Positions 10,584-22,919 of a stretch of DNA of 64,000 bases are shown piece by piece (the stretch's first letter is position 1; each line of letters begins with the position of its first letter). The translations under genes and the position numbers were made by a program. A model generated the notes under the pieces. That model was not told where the DNA came from, made no database searches, and saw only the letters and a list, made by a program, of their open reading frames with translations. The stretch comes from Shinisaurus crocodilurus (taxonomy: Eukaryota > Chordata > Lepidosauria > Squamata > Shinisauridae). The DNA is taken from contig CM037885.1 in the NCBI GenBank assembly GCA_021292165.1, positions 6,691,042 to 6,755,041 of the forward strand. The letters run 5' to 3'.

Positions 10584-10790
10584 GTGGCTCAGGGGTAGCT
10601 CAGTGCTAGAGCAGCTGCTTTGCATTCAGAAGGTCCCAGGGGCAGGTTCCATCCCCGGCATCTGCCGGTAGCTCTAGGAAAGAATCCTGCCCGAAACCCT
10701 GGAGAGCCATGGTTGCCCGCCAGTGTTGTTGACAAGACTGGGCCAGATGGACCAATGGCCTGACTCGGTATAAGGCAGATTCCTATGTGC
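10584..10790 (+). mobile_element. tRNA-headed SINE, near full length
   Basis: GTAGCTCAGTGCTAGAGCAG and a diverged B box CAGGTTCCATCCC form the pol III head. The body CCGAAACCCTGGAGAGCC and end CTGACTCGGTATAAGGCAG complete the element. Confidence 0.85.
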
Positions 10791-11414
10791 ATCAGCTCAC
10801 TTTAAAACGACATGAAATCATTAAAGATGGAAGAACCTTTTCACAAAGTTGCTGCCCTGGACAGTTGGGCTTTGCGGAAACCGCTGTCTTTGCTTTCCCT
10901 CAACCCTAGCCCACACCCTGGAGGACTTGGCAAGCATGGACAGCCGAGCGGAAGGAGCAGGGAGAAGGTGAACAGAAAAGGCAATAAAATTAATAATGGC
11001 TTTTGGTGTCTCGCCGGGGTAATGTAGGAGCCCCGAGGAGAAGCCCGGCCCAGCTGTAAAAGACGCAGCTGGCATCACTTTTGTGGGCAGAGTTGCGAGA
11101 AGGAAAGAGCCTCGGAGCTCATGAAGATTCTTGCCTTACCCTTTCCCCCTGGACATTCAAAAATTATATTCCGGGTGACAGTTAGGCCTCAGGTGACTCC
11201 GAAAACTATTAAGCCCATTGAGCCAGTGGAGACAACGGGACTAGCAGCACAGCAGTCACACAATAGGATTGCAAATTGCTCAGAACAAAAAGAAACCCGA
11301 TGTGGCCTAGCCTGCTTTTGTGTCTTTTGCCAACAGCTTGCTCACTGCAGGAATCAGCAGAAGAATTTCTTGAAGTGAAGTCATGGAAAATCACTTGCTA
11401 ATGGCCACATATCC

Positions 11415-11777
11415 AGCTGCTATTTATTTGTTTGTTGCTATTTTATTTATTTATCTATTTATTATACTTATACCCCGCCTTTTTTCCTGCAAGGAATCAT
11501 AGAATCATAGAAAAGTGGAGTTGGAAGGGGCCTATAAGGCCATCGATCGAGTCCAACCCCCTGCTCAATGCAGGAACCCAAGGTGGCTTACATAATCTTC
11601 CTCCTCCTTCTCTCCATTTTATCCTCACAATAACCCTGTGAGGTAGGTTAGGCTGAGAGTCAGTGAGACAGTGACTGGCCCAAAGTCACCCAGTGAGTTT
11701 CATGGCCAAGCGGGGACTAGAACCCGGATCTCCTGAGTACCAGTCCAGCACTCTCACCACTACGCCACACTGGCTCT
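11415..11777 (-). mobile_element. CORE-SINE, minus, interrupted by a CR1 3' tail
   Basis: Same family as 7437-7686. About 78 bp of CR1 3' end (11500-11578, minus, ATCATAGAATCATAGAAAAG) is inserted between TGCAAGGAA and the continuing CCCAAGGTGGCTTACATAA. Confidence 0.8.
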
Positions 11778-11883
11778 ATATCGCACCTTTCCTCCAAGGA
11801 GCCCACAGTGGTGTACATGACCCTCCTCTTCTCCATTTGATCCTCACAACAACCCTGCAAGGTAGGTTAGGCTCAGGGCTGGC

Positions 11884-12180
11884 TCGCATGTAACGACCGG
11901 CTAAGCAACCCATGGACTGTGTGAGCAGGAAAGAGCGAGAGCACTGCCTGCAGCACCAGCCACTTCAGCCATGGTTTGTTGCTAGGCTGTTGAGCCCTGA
12001 AACAACCCGGCGCTCTGAGTTCGCACATCACGCTCAACCATCTACAACCCGGCTGATCGCAGGTTCTTGATTGAAAGCGGAAGTGGTGGGCATGCGAGAG
12101 GCAATGCACTCACTCTCTTCCACTTGTCCCCAACGACCCATGGGTTGTTTAACCCATGGGCTCTCGTTATGTGCCAACTA
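11884..12180. repeat. Foldback-type repeat with TCGCATGTAACGA / CGTTATGTGCCA ends
   Basis: Contains CAACCCATGG near 11908 and its inverse near 12140. It resembles the families at 13865 and 17040. Boundaries are approximate. Confidence 0.4.
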
Positions 12181-12493
12181 GGTCTGAGAGTCCCAGAGTC
12201 ATGGCCGAGTGGGGACTTCTCCCAACGCTCTAACCACTGCACCACGCTCTATAGGATATTTCAGATTTCCCCGTCTGAGGGGGGAAGGGGAGGGCTTGGG
12301 GGGGGAGGAGTGAAAGCATTGTTCCTCCCTCACATCCGCCCTGCCGACATGAGCCTGGAAAGGCTTTGGACATCTTTGGAGGCTCTGACATTGGAGTTCT
12401 CCAAGATAAGGTTTAGGATTGCCCTGTCCATGTCAGTAACGGTCACTTTAATGAGACCACTTGGCAAGTGCTACAATTCAGGACAACTGTGGG

Positions 12494-12848
12494 TCAGTTC
12501 AGACATAACATTCTTGATCCCCCAAACTGTGGTTTGGGGGATCAAGAATGCACCCTAGGCTCCTGCATTCTCTCTTTCCCTTGCATGCTGAGGTTCAATT
12601 AGTTCCTTCCCCTTTAGTGCAAATAATAGTTTGCCGTTGCATCTGAACTGACAACCCGTGCTTTGCGTTTGCCCTCCAGACCAGAATGGCAAACTATGGT
12701 TTCTCATTCCAGTTTGCAATTCTGGTTTGGAGGAAAGCAGAAACCATAGTTTGACAGTTAAGCTGTAACAGCAAGCTGTGATTTGCGTAAAACTGGAAAT
12801 AACTAAGCGAATCTGAGTAAGCATGTTTTGGCGTTATGTGTGAACAGA
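12494..12848. repeat. Foldback repeat with GTTCAGACATAAC ... GTTATGTGTGAAC ends
   Basis: The outer ends are inverted copies. Inside, ATTCTTGATCCCCCAAAC and GTTTGGGGGATCAAGAAT form a perfect hairpin (12510-12549), and AACTATGGTTTCT/AGAAACCATAGTTTG form a second. A non-autonomous DNA transposon is likely. Confidence 0.6.
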
Positions 12849-12851
12849 GGC

Positions 12852-13860
12852 AATAGAGCTAAACAAATCCAGATGGTAATTGGTGGGCAACCAAAGAACG
12901 CCAAGGGAAGTGGCACAGGCTGCTGAGTGGATACAGCCTACGCCCGTTCCCCTTTAGCTATTCTCAAAAGCACCACTAGGTCAGGGACAGAAGTGACTGC
13001 GTATTCGGGTTTAGGGAACTTATGCATAGCTTATCAAACATTATCAGATGCATGAGATGTTAAGCTCAAATGGGCAGATCTACATAGATCTGCATAGGGA
13101 GATGTACCGTAAACTGTCTTGTCAGAGGGGACTGAAATGCAAAAAAAAAAGTACAGGCGATCATGATTATCTTATCAGATGCCATTCACAAAAAGTTGTT
13201 AGGTGATAACACAAACATCATTGCAAGGGTGAATGGTCATTGGTTACTTGGACAGTGCCCCATTTGCAGGACAGGACAAGTGCCTGCCAGGTGACCTTTT
13301 GAATAAGCAGCCTCCGCTCCAGGGTTTGTTGTGTCATGTGATCCCGGCCACTGAGGATTATGCAAGGGGTGAGCCCTGGCATGTCCTGGGAACTGGCCCA
13401 GTAGTGCCCAGAGCTGCTTCACCTGGTTAGAATATGTATTATAAATATTGACATGTTTAGAATGTGTATTATAAATATAATTAATGAATTCTATAGAAGA
13501 CAATATCTGGGATTAAAGATTAGTAATCATGTGGTAGCCATGATGATTGTCAGGGGTGTCATCCAAGATTTGGGGCCGCAGTGCTCCCCAAGGTTTAAAG
13601 GCCTTCTATTAAATGTAGTCAGTCAAGATTAAAAGAGCATTTGCTGTGGCTACTTTTTAATACATCAGAATGATTACATCTATGTTAGCAAAAGAGGTCA
13701 AGCAGCCAGTGACATCTCCCCCCTCCTCCTCCCTTTCTAAGACATGGATTTATGCCTTCAGCATGATTGCCCAGTACATAGGCTAATTGAATTGTTTATA
13801 ACAATAGTCAATCATGGGCTGTTTGGGGTTGCGGGTCGCTTGTCAACCACCCCAACAATC
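12852..13860. other. No gene recognised
   Basis: Low-complexity and unique sequence with no exon-like signal or clear repeat family. A short duplication (TAGAATATGTATTATAAATA and TAGAATGTGTATTATAAATA) lies near 13429-13478. Confidence 0.5.
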
Positions 13861-13864
13861 AACC

Positions 13865-14165
13865 CTCGCTTGGGTTCACATGTAACGAGAAGCTATGGTG
13901 CACCCCCCGCTGTGCCCTGAGTATTCAAAATGGCGGTGGCTGCCACTACAAGGACCCCATGGGGAAATTCACTCATGGTGGCATCTCGCTATGTGTGAAC
14001 CAGGTCAGTGTATAGGAACCAGTCAGTGACTGAGTTTGCACAATCATGGCAGGGGAAATAAGCCATGGCGGCTTATTTCCCCTGCCACATACGCCGGTCA
14101 CATGCAGGTGCAATTTTGTTTAATTACCTTTCCTACTGTGGCTTGTCGTGTTGTGTGAACCTGGG
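13865..14165. repeat. Foldback-type repeats with GGTTCACATGTAACGA / GCTATGTGTGAACC
   Basis: Arms near 13872-13895 and 13988-14006 are inverted. A related arm, GTCGTGTTGTGTGAACC, follows near 14146. Probably one or two hAT-type foldback elements. Confidence 0.45.
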
Positions 14166-14587
14166 CGGCATGGCTTGTTGGGAGTGGGCAGCCACCCTCG
14201 AATAACCTATGGGCTGTTGTTGGGTTGCTGCCCACCAGAGGCGGTGCTGGGTACCAAAGAGATCCAGAGCTCAGGCCCACAGGACCAAAAATTGCACAAA
14301 TGTGCATACGAGATATGTGTGCATAATTAGAAATAATTACTACAATTTAAGTTTTATAGAAGGCAAACTAACTAACCTCTTGCTTGCTTTCAAGACAGAA
14401 CTGTGCAATGTCATAAACTGTGCTTGCTTAAACTTCCAACTCTATGATCTATGAAATCTATTAAATCTATGAAAACTTTCCCTCCACGCACCCACTCTTT
14501 TCCTTGGTCTTTCAGGCCCAAATCCAGATGGGGAGGATGGAGTGCCTGGGACCAGCAGAGAGCTATAAGGCACCTTAAACATTAACC

Positions 14588-15281
14588 CAGGGGTCTTCAA
14601 ACTAAGGCCCGCGGGCCATATCCGGCCCGCCTTGCCTTTTTATCCGGCCCGCCGGCTGATTGGAGGAAGCAGACTTTTTTTTAACTCTTTCGCTTCAAGC
14701 GCCGATTCTTTTAATTCTTTTCCATAATATGGAAAAATTAGTGGTGGTGTTTTACCTCTTATGTTTGAGCTGATGTAGCTAAGTCAGATTTATAATGTTT
14801 CAAAAATGCTACTTTGGATTGAAGCAGAGTATGCTCATTTGTGTGATGGCAAAAACAAAAGTATATTGATATTCATGTTAGGCATGAAACAATTGTGCAA
14901 CTATATATGTAAATGCCACCAGCTTTGCCAGGAGTATTCATTAATATTCCCTCTTCTTCCCTCCCCATTCCTTTTTCCTTGAGTGTCTTGTCTTTTTAGA
15001 TTGTAAGCCTGCGGGCAGGGACTGTCTTGTTAATTGCTGTAAACCGCCCAGAGAGCTTCGGCTATTGGGCGGTATAAAAATGAAATAAATAAATAAATAA
15101 ATAAAATAACTTTCCATTTAAGGGGGAAAAAATTCACCCCTATCAAGTAAAAAAAAAGGACCCGGGTCCTTTTTTTTAACTTGATCCATTCGTTCATATT
15201 TTTTTCAAACTATAGTCCGGCCCCCCAACAGTCTGAGGGACAATGAACTGGCCCCCTGTTTAAAAAGTTTGAGGACCCCTG
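14588..15281 (+). mobile_element. hAT transposon carrying a captured L2 tail, copy 1
   Basis: Ends are CAGGGGTCTTCAAACT and AGTTTGAGGACCCCTG, with the perfect 8-bp duplication CATTAACC at 14580-14587 and 15282-15289. The interior includes AAACCGCCCAGAGAGCTTCG then a (AAAT)n tail, that is, an L2-type 3' end (about 14995-15110). A palindrome AAAAGGACCCGGGTCCTTTT lies at about 15155-15174. No transposase is encoded. Confidence 0.92.
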
Positions 15282-15899
15282 CATTAACCAATTAATTGCA
15301 AGCTGAACATGGCACACTGGCAGGGAAGATGATGGCACTGTATTTTGGACTGTACGAACCCACGCTCTTAGGCTGCAAACTCACACAATTACTGGGGAGT
15401 AAAAGATCCAAGGCCTATGCCGAGGCGAGCCACTCGCTAACACCGCCCATGGATAGCAGGGTGGTGGGGCAGAGGGCCTCCCAGAGATCCAGGGCTCCAA
15501 ATGAAAGATTCAGGGGCTCCAGCCCGAGTGGGCCGCCCCCTAACACCACCTCTGCTGCCCACTCCGGCAGGCCATGCCGCCCGGATTCACATGTCACAAC
15601 AAGGCACGATAAGCCGGGCGCCCAAGGGTGCAATGCAAAAATGGCTGTGGCGGGCTGTGGTGTCGCGCGAACCACCCCAGTGAGTTGGCTAAATATGTAG
15701 CTGCTCCTGAGAAATCATCGCACGTGGTCTGGATCCCCCAGAGTGGCAGTGTCCCTCCCCCCCGGTACCCTCCCTCCATGGCGCCTCTGGTAATTCTCAC
15801 ACTCAGGTGGCTTGCCCACGTCATGTGCTAGGAGGGACCCATCCTTATCTGACAAGCGGCTGAGGGAAGGCTGTGCTACCCAAAATACGGCGCTCCAGA

Positions 15900-16075
15900 T
15901 TATTTATTTTATTTTTTATTTATTTATCTTATCTCTATACCGCCCCGTAGCCAAAGCTCTTTGGGCCGTTCACAACAGCGGATGAAAACGATAAAACTCA
16001 TAAAATACAAACAATAAAAACCATGTTATTTTAAAAAGTTTAAAACCACATCGAAAGGCCCAGTTTAAAATGGCA
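15900..16075 (-). mobile_element. L2-type LINE 3' tail, minus
   Basis: TACCGCCCCGTAGCCAAAGC then GTTCACAACAG, with A-rich continuation. Confidence 0.7.
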
Positions 16076-16889
16076 ATACTGAACAAGTTAATAAACTAAT
16101 AAACTAAGCCTGCAGGTAACAGATTCCCTGACGGAAGGGCGTTTTCCAACCTGCTGATGTCGGTGCGCCATGTTGCTCGTCGCATGCCTGGTCGCTCCCG
16201 GTTTAGAAGACAAGCCACGGGGTTTGGATTGTCAGGGAAGGGCCCCACAAAACCGGGGAGGCGAACTTTGACAGGAACGCGCTTCCCCAGTAATCCGCGC
16301 AAAGCTCCAGCGCTCCGAGGGACATGTGACCCGTCATGAGGGAACGTGGGGCCAGACAGAGAACAAAGGAAGGGATTTGAGTCTCTGGCAAGAGGAGGGA
16401 AAGTTCCCAAATCGCCACCTTACATAAACGGGGGGTGGGGGTGGGAGTGGGAGCTTGCACCCAGAGACATCCAGGGGTTCAAGATGCTGAGCTAGGCTTC
16501 ACACAAGCCCTGGGGGAGGGCACGTTTACTTGATTCTCTGGTTCTCAGAAATGTTATTAGATCAGAAAACAGACTCAGAAAAGGCTGGATGTAGGGCATG
16601 GCAAATTCACCTGGGCTTGCGGTGATGATCAGTGGCTAAGCCTGGCAGAGAACAGAAGCAAACAGAAGAAGGAAAGAGCGAAGGCAGCGGAATGCCAGTG
16701 CAGTGTAGAGACAGGAGTATTGGACCTGATCTGGTAAGTCACGGGTTCACATCCCGGCCCATCTAAAAAGTTCAGTGGTTGTCCTTGGGCAGTCACTCTC
16801 TTTCAGTAGGTTTTACATTAACCAAGTTTCTCTGTAAATAAAATCCCCCTCCCCCAATGAAATATCAGGATCGAGTAGCAGGTGATGAG

Positions 16890-17041
16890 AATGGACCCTT
16901 TCTGCTTGAAACCCTGGAGAGCCCCTGCCGGGCAGTGCAGACCACCCTACCCCAAAGTGGTGCCTCCCATAGGTGTTGGACTACAACTCCCAGCATGCCC
17001 CAGCCGGTGTAGACAATACTGGGCAAGATGGACAAATAGAC
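16890..17041 (+). mobile_element. tRNA-SINE 3' part carrying a palindromic MITE remnant
   Basis: GCTTGAAACCCTGGAGAGCC and AGACAATACTGGGCAAGATG belong to the SINE. ACTACAACTCCCAGCATGCC between them is a one-armed MITE remnant. Confidence 0.55.
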
Positions 17042-17335
17042 TGGTTTCAAACAACACGATAACCCACACTCAGGAGTTGAGTGTGGGTTGTTGTTGAAAT
17101 GTGGGTTATCGTGTTGTCTGAACTCGCCCAAGATAACAAACCATGGTGAACAACCCACAGTCCACAACCCAACAACAACGCATGGGTTCTCTTCATGGGT
17201 TGTTCATGGTTAACAAGTCATGGCTTGTTAGCGCAGCTGGGTTCAGACAACATGATAACCCACGGTTCAACAACAACCCACACCCATACTCAACCCTTGA
17301 GTGTGGGTTATCATGTTGTCTGAACCCAGTCACTG
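17042..17335. repeat. Two successive foldback elements with GTTCAGACAACA ... TGTTGTCTGAAC
   Basis: Elements at about 17042-17129 and 17227-17333 each read AACCCACACTCA...TGTGGGTTATC as a hairpin with GATAACCCAC arms. The spacer between them (17130-17226) carries further copies of AACCCA/TGGGTT. Confidence 0.65.
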
Positions 17336-17393
17336 TCTGATCTAGTGCAAGGCAGCTTCCAATGTTCCTCAGTCCTACAATCTGCCACATATT

Positions 17394-17630
17394 TATTTAT
17401 TTATTACATTTATACCCTGCCTTTTTTCCTGCAAGGAACCCAAGGCGGCTTACATAATCCTCCTTCTCCTCTCCATTTTATCCTCACAACAACCCTGTGA
17501 GGTAGGTTAGGCTGAGAGTCAGTGACTGGCCCAAAGTCACCCAGTGAGTTTCATGGCCGAGCGGGGACTAGAACCCGGATCTCCCGAGTCCCAGTCCAAC
17601 ACTCTCACCACTATGCCACGCTGGCTCTGC
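17394..17630 (-). mobile_element. CORE-SINE with L2 tail, minus
   Basis: The complete head, core and tail signature as at 7437. An L2-type tail (17645-17790) and a core fragment (17800-17900) follow. Confidence 0.85.
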
Positions 17631-17907
17631 TTCCATACCTGCTTCCTCTAACTATTTTTCTTTATTTATTACATTTCTATACCGCCCAATAGCCAAAGAT
17701 CTCTGGGTGGTTCACAACAATGAAAACCATACAATACAACATAAGATACAATATAAAAGTTTAAAGCTACAGTATAAAATAAAAATAAAAACCGAAAACT
17801 CTCTCTCAGCCTAGCCTTCCTCACAGGGTTGTTGTGAAGATAAAATGGAATATCACATGTATACTAACCCCTGCTGCTTGAAAGGTGGGACACAAATGTG
17901 ATCAATA

Positions 17908-18158
17908 TTTGGAGAGCCAGTGTGGTATAGTGGTTAGAGTGCTGGACTGGGACTCGGGAGATCCGGGTTCTAGTCCCCACTTGGCCATGAAGCTCACTGG
18001 GTGACTTTGGGCAAGTCACCGACTCTCAGCCTGACCTACCTCACAGGGGTGTTGTGAGGATAACATGGAGAGAACTTTGTAAGCTGCCTTGGGTTCCTTG
18101 CAAGAAGAAAAAAAGGCAGGATATATAAATGTAATGTAATAAATAATAATAAATAGAA
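17908..18158 (+). mobile_element. CORE-SINE with L2 tail, plus
   Basis: GAGCCAGTGTGGTATAGTGG head, GTGACTTTGGGCAAGTCACC core, AAGCTGCCTTGGGTTCCTTG end and AATAAATAATAATAAAT tail. Confidence 0.85.
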
Positions 18159-18573
18159 AGGGAAGGGAAGGAAACCATATCCTGAAGTAACAGCAGAGAT
18201 AAAGGACCAACCCTGTCCTTCCCAGCAGCAACAGTTGTACTTACGTAAGTATCTTTGTCCTCATCCTTGGATGTAGAACTGGAGGAAATCTTCAGAGGGC
18301 AAAGCAACATAAGAGAGACCCTGTTGGGTCAAAGCAAACGTCCATCTAGCCCTGCATCCCACAGTCATCCAGCTACTTCTTTCCCCTCAAAATGCAACCC
18401 ACTCAATCCAACCACGTGTTTGTTCTACTGCTCTTAAAAGCCTCCCGGCCGGATGCCTGATTTTACAATAGCCTTCCCAAACCTGTCACTCACCCGATGT
18501 TTTGGACTACAATTCCCCGGATTGGCCATGCTGACTGGAGCTGATAGGAGTTGGAAGACCAAAACCTCTAGAG

Positions 18574-18706
18574 CAGTGTTCTCCAACCTTGGGTCCCCAG
18601 ATGTTTTTGGCCTACAACTCCCAGCATGCCCCAGCCAGCTGCGCTGGCTGGGGCATGCTGGGAGTTGTAGGCCAAAAACATCTGGGGACCCAAAGTTAGA
18701 GCACTG
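18574..18706. mobile_element. Palindromic hAT-like MITE (P1)
   Basis: A 133-bp inverted repeat with the P1 core in both arms. Flanks CTCTAGAG and ATCTAGAG agree at 7 of 8 positions. Confidence 0.85.
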
Positions 18707-19918
18707 ATCTAGAGGGCAGGAGACTGTGGAAGGCTGTTCTACAATCTGCCCTCCCAGGTATCCTATTTGCGTGTGTGTGTGTTTTATAATGACCCACCTA
18801 AATAATTTGGGGAGCCTATGATTTCTTGACCACAGCAAACAGGGTACAACAGATCTCCCTTCTTCTTCTCTTAACAACTGTGTATTTTACACATCGCAGG
18901 CAGGAGCAAAAAAGGAGAGCCACTCCTAGATCTGTATCACCGTAAAACCCGCCAACATCAAAAGCTAGCGTAGTGTTGGGCCTGATTTTACTTGGCAGGT
19001 GCACATCCATCTTTTTTATGTTTCTGGAGCAATTGTGCCATTATTGTGGGAGTGGTACCTGGATCTGGAAGAAGAGCGTCTTCTTGCAGGCAAGCGATGC
19101 GAGGTTCCCACTTTGCCCTGGGCCAGCTAAGTGCCGAATTTCTGTTGCTTTCTGCGAGAGGTGAAGTTCCCTCTCCGCTCCAAGCTAAACATACCCAGCC
19201 CCTTCATTTTGGCTTGTTGCAATGTACCAAAATGTCACTTTAAATTGGTACTTGTTTTAAGCTGTGTTTTCCTTGTTTTCATCTGGTTTTCAGGAGGATG
19301 GGGTGGGAGGGACAGAGGTGTTAATTGGGACCCTGCAGTGGGGCAGGTGAGAGGGGAGTGCCTGTTTGTTTATAGAATTAGCCTATCTCAATTTCCCTGC
19401 TGATTGTGTTGATTCTAATTAATGGTCAAGGAGGAAAACACAGTGAGGAGTTCTTGTGGGAGGGCCAGAGAGAGGTTGCCTTCCAGTGGGATTTCTATTG
19501 TCTTTTGAGCAGTAATTCCCAAACTTGAGAGGAGATGTCTTGTTAGCCTGTTGGCAGCAAAAACAACCTCAAAGAGCTTTGTGGCACCTTAAAGGGCTGA
19601 CACATTTGTTGTAGCAAATTTATTCTCCCTTGCCTTTTTGGAAAAGCTGTAAACACTCCCCCTTTTTAAATCTAGCCTTTCAAGATTTTGCTTCAGAGGG
19701 ATGTTTTTGAGCGGCTGAGGGATACTTATTTTATTGGTTTTTTATTATTTTTAAATCGTTGCTTGTTGTGTTGTTTCGTTTATTTTCTTGCACAGCAGTT
19801 GTGAGCTGCTTTGAACACACGCGGGGGAAAGTGAGCCATAAACATTTACAATAAATTAATACTTCTCACACTAAGAGAACTGTGCTGTGAAAAATGAAAG
19901 AATGAAATAACCACCGGG

Positions 19919-20715
19919 CAGTGGTTTGCAACCCTCAGTCCCCAGATGCTGGTCTACAACTCCCATCACCCCAGCCAGCAAGGCTGGCGGCCTGTGGTGA
20001 TGGGAATTGTAGTCCAGCTGCATCTGGACTACATTCTATAAACGTCATTTCCACCTCCTTGGAAGATTTTATCAACTTTGCCTCCAGAAAATCCTGCAAA
20101 TTACTTGGGAAGATAGGTGAACAAATGTCAGTGTACTGGAAGAAGCAAAGACTACTAGCCTTGAAAAAATGATCCTTCAACACCAACTTCAATGGACCGG
20201 TCATGTTGTTCGAATGTCTGACTGCCGTCTCCCAAAGCAGTTACTTTATTCCCAACTCAAGGATGGAAAACGGAATATTGGTGGTCAGTATAAGAGGTTT
20301 AAAGATGTTCTTAAGGCTAATCTAAAAAAAAAAAAGCAATATAAACATCGAAAACTGGGAAGCTGAGCCCATGAACAATCTAACTGGAGGTTGGCCTTTC
20401 ACAAAGGTTCTATGGACTTTGAAGAAGCCCGAGTGCAAGGTGAAAGGGAGAAACGTACTAAGCGAAAAGCACGTCAAATGAATCCTTTACAGGACCATCT
20501 TCCATCTGGTAACCTGTGTCCTCACTGTGGGAAGCTATGTGGATCTAGAATTGGCCTCAACAGTCACTTACGGACCCATCACTAGAGTCTACACAATTTT
20601 CTTTAGAATCTCCTCTTTTTATAATTTTCTTTTTGTAATTTTACTCTGGAAGACAATCTTACTTGGTCACGAGTGATCGCCTATTACTGCATCTGGGGAC
20701 CCAGTCGCAAGGAGA
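19919..20715. repeat. Palindromic repeat (GATGCTGGTCTACAACTCC type) interrupted by a LINE
   Basis: The left part (19919-20027) and right remnant (20687-20715, CTGCATCTGGGGACCCAG) belong to one foldback element. The LINE fragment at 20028 split it. Confidence 0.6.
20028..20686 (+). mobile_element. LINE ORF2 C-terminus with CCHH-type zinc finger, flanked by 10-bp duplications
   Basis: A 5'-truncated insertion with CTGCATCTGG at both borders (20018-20027 and 20687-20696). Frames contain LQWTGHVVRMSDCRLPKQLL, a basic linker (GKRNIGGQYKRFKDVLKANL), then NLCPHCGKLCGSRIGLNSHL. The finger is part of the LINE protein, not a host zinc-finger gene. The same C-terminus occurs in reverse at about 1934-2165. 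The LINE clade is not certain. Confidence 0.75.
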
Positions 20716-21200
20716 TGGCTGCTTCACTTACATAATTTGCTGCTCTGGGTTCACCTCCTTCCAGGTTGAGTAATTATGTTGCTTCTCTGCCTCACCTGTG
20801 GTGAGATGATTCAGTCATTTCCAATGCAAGCAGCAGAATCTGCCCAGAGGAGAATGCCTGTGGCATCTCTGTATGATTGGCTGCTCTAGGCTTGTCTCCT
20901 CCTTTGAAACCAGAGACTTAGGGTGCTTCCAGAGGAGGCTTTGATCATGTAATCGCCTTGCCCCATTCTTGGAATTTTACTAGGGCTGCGGGGCAGATGA
21001 CATCATCTTCCATTTGTAACCCTCCCAGGGCTTCTTCCCTCCCCTCCCCCACAAAGGAAATCTGTTAAAGAGGGAAAGATGGAATAGCTGCATGATGTCT
21101 TTTAACTGGTAGGGCTAGGAGACCTCCACCCACAAGCAGATATGCATCTATAAACACCAGGAAATGGGCTCTTCTAAGGGTGGGTAATTCTTACACTTAC
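20716..21200. other. No gene recognised
   Basis: Unique or strongly decayed sequence without exon-like signals. Confidence 0.5.
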
Positions 21201-21229
21201 CCAGTAGAAAAGTAAGCCTTTTCAGGGAA

Positions 21230-21660
21230 GAGACTGAAGTGGACCAGGCTACCTAAAAGAGCGCCTTCTCCCATAAGAGCTTGCCCTGTTTATAAGATCT
21301 TCTGGTAAGGCCCTTTTTTCTAGACAGCCACCTTCAGAGGCATGTTTGGTGGCTACCCGAGAGAGGGCCTACTTGGTGGCAGCTCCCAGGCTGTGGAACT
21401 CCCTGCCGAGGGAAGCTAGGTTTGCTCCCTCTCTGTTGTCCTTCCACTGTCGGGCAAAGACCTTTTTATTCAAGTAGGCCTTTGGTGTGTAGGCGGGTCT
21501 GTTGAGCTGGACATGGTTTTATTCTGTTATTGCTATGTTTTTATTGTGTTTTAATGCATTGATTTATTATTGTTTTAATCAAGTTTTATTTATGATTGTA
21601 AGCCTCGAGTGCTATTTTTCTTGGTAGAAAGGCAGAGTACAAATCAAATAAATAAAGAAG
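21230..21660 (+). mobile_element. L2-type LINE 3' end, plus
   Basis: The coding remnant CTGTGGAACTCCCTGCCGAG then a 3' UTR ends in AGTACAAATCAAATAAATAAA. Upstream-type L2 fragments reappear at about 22365-22435 (ACCAGCTGCACTGGTTGCCA) and 22800-22850 (TTTAAAGCTCTAAACAGCTT). Confidence 0.75.
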
Positions 21661-22524
21661 TGTGCCCCTCCCCATTTTAATTAATTATAAAGTGTGCCTC
21701 TGTTATCAGAGGTTTAGGAATTGGTGTCTTAGAGAATTTCATCTCCTTGCGAGGCTGATAAAAGGGTTTGGTCAGTTTGCACTTCTGTTAATGGAAAAAT
21801 TAAGCACTAGATACAAGGTCTTCCTATATCTAGCTCCAGAAGCCACCCCTGATAGGATCAAAGCATAGTGCGATTTTCTCCCGCCTCCCAGTTTCCATTT
21901 AAAAAAAAAAAAGTGCGATCCCAGTCCTTTTGGTTGTGGAGTGAACCTTGCAAAACAGTGGGTCAGTAACTTCTGGAATCTCAGGCCGCTTCCAGATGAC
22001 TTTTAAAGTATGCTTCCTTTAGCTCTATGTTCGTGCCACACCAGTGCCATCATCTCTTCTTTGAATAGGGCTGCACATTTTAATTAACAAGCTCCTGGTT
22101 CAAATATAGGGCATGTCCCCATGCATAATGATAAGTCAGAATTACTGGCTTAACCCGGTTTACTGTGGACAAGTAGTGTGCTTGTGCACCCAGCTTGTTC
22201 ACTCTCACTTCACTCCTCCCTATATGTGAGTGGGGAAAACAATCCAGAAATGGGAAATTTTGCATGACATCTAAATCCGGGATCCTGATTGGTTGCTCGC
22301 AAACAAGCCACGATTCATAAACCAAAAACAAACCCAGGTTACTTGCAGGGGCTAGGTGATGAGAGCATATAACAACAATTCTGTACCAGCTGCACTGGTT
22401 GCCAGTGTGTTTCCAGGCCCAATTTAAGAGCTTCTCTACATGAGACTGTTAATTGGTTGTTATTCCGCTGTATCTACTATCAGTTTCATCTCAGAACTGA
22501 GATCCAAGCACTACATGAAGAGAA

Positions 22525-22760
22525 TTTATTTATTGCTTTTCTGCTGCATAACCTCTAGGTGGCAATGTGGTAGAGGAATAGCACAAATACACAAGTGAAA
22601 AAAGTAGTCTCTTTCACATTTTTCAATTAAATCTGCCTTTTCCCTGCTCTAAAAAAACCTCACCAAAAGTAATCTTTAGACACAGAAGCGAAACTAGAGG
22701 GTCACAGCATCGTCTAAAGAACCTGTAAACTGTGAGCAGGAAATGGCGAGCACATGATAA
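22525..22760. repeat. Interspersed repeat shared with 24856-25210
   Basis: Both contain a CTAGGTGGC core, CACAAATACACAAG and ACCTGCAAACT-like ends. This copy has lost the better CTCF-like match. Confidence 0.55.
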
Positions 22761-22919
22761 ATGCCTTGTGTAGAAAAATCCTAAAGTACTGGTGATCATC
22801 TTTAAAGCTCTAAACAGCTTGGGACCGGATTATTTGCAGGACTGCCTACACCTGTATGAAAGTGCCTGAGCCCTAAGATCGGCCACAGAGGCCTATAATG
22901 TGCCTGCCAGAAAGATGTA

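Noticed and set aside
10584..10660. tRNA genes
   Set aside because: The A/B-box heads at 2761, 10584, 44990 and 61740 continue into SINE bodies and are too diverged to fold as functional tRNAs.
20391..20585. C2H2 zinc-finger gene
   Set aside because: Only one finger, continuous with LINE protein sequence and within a duplicated target site.
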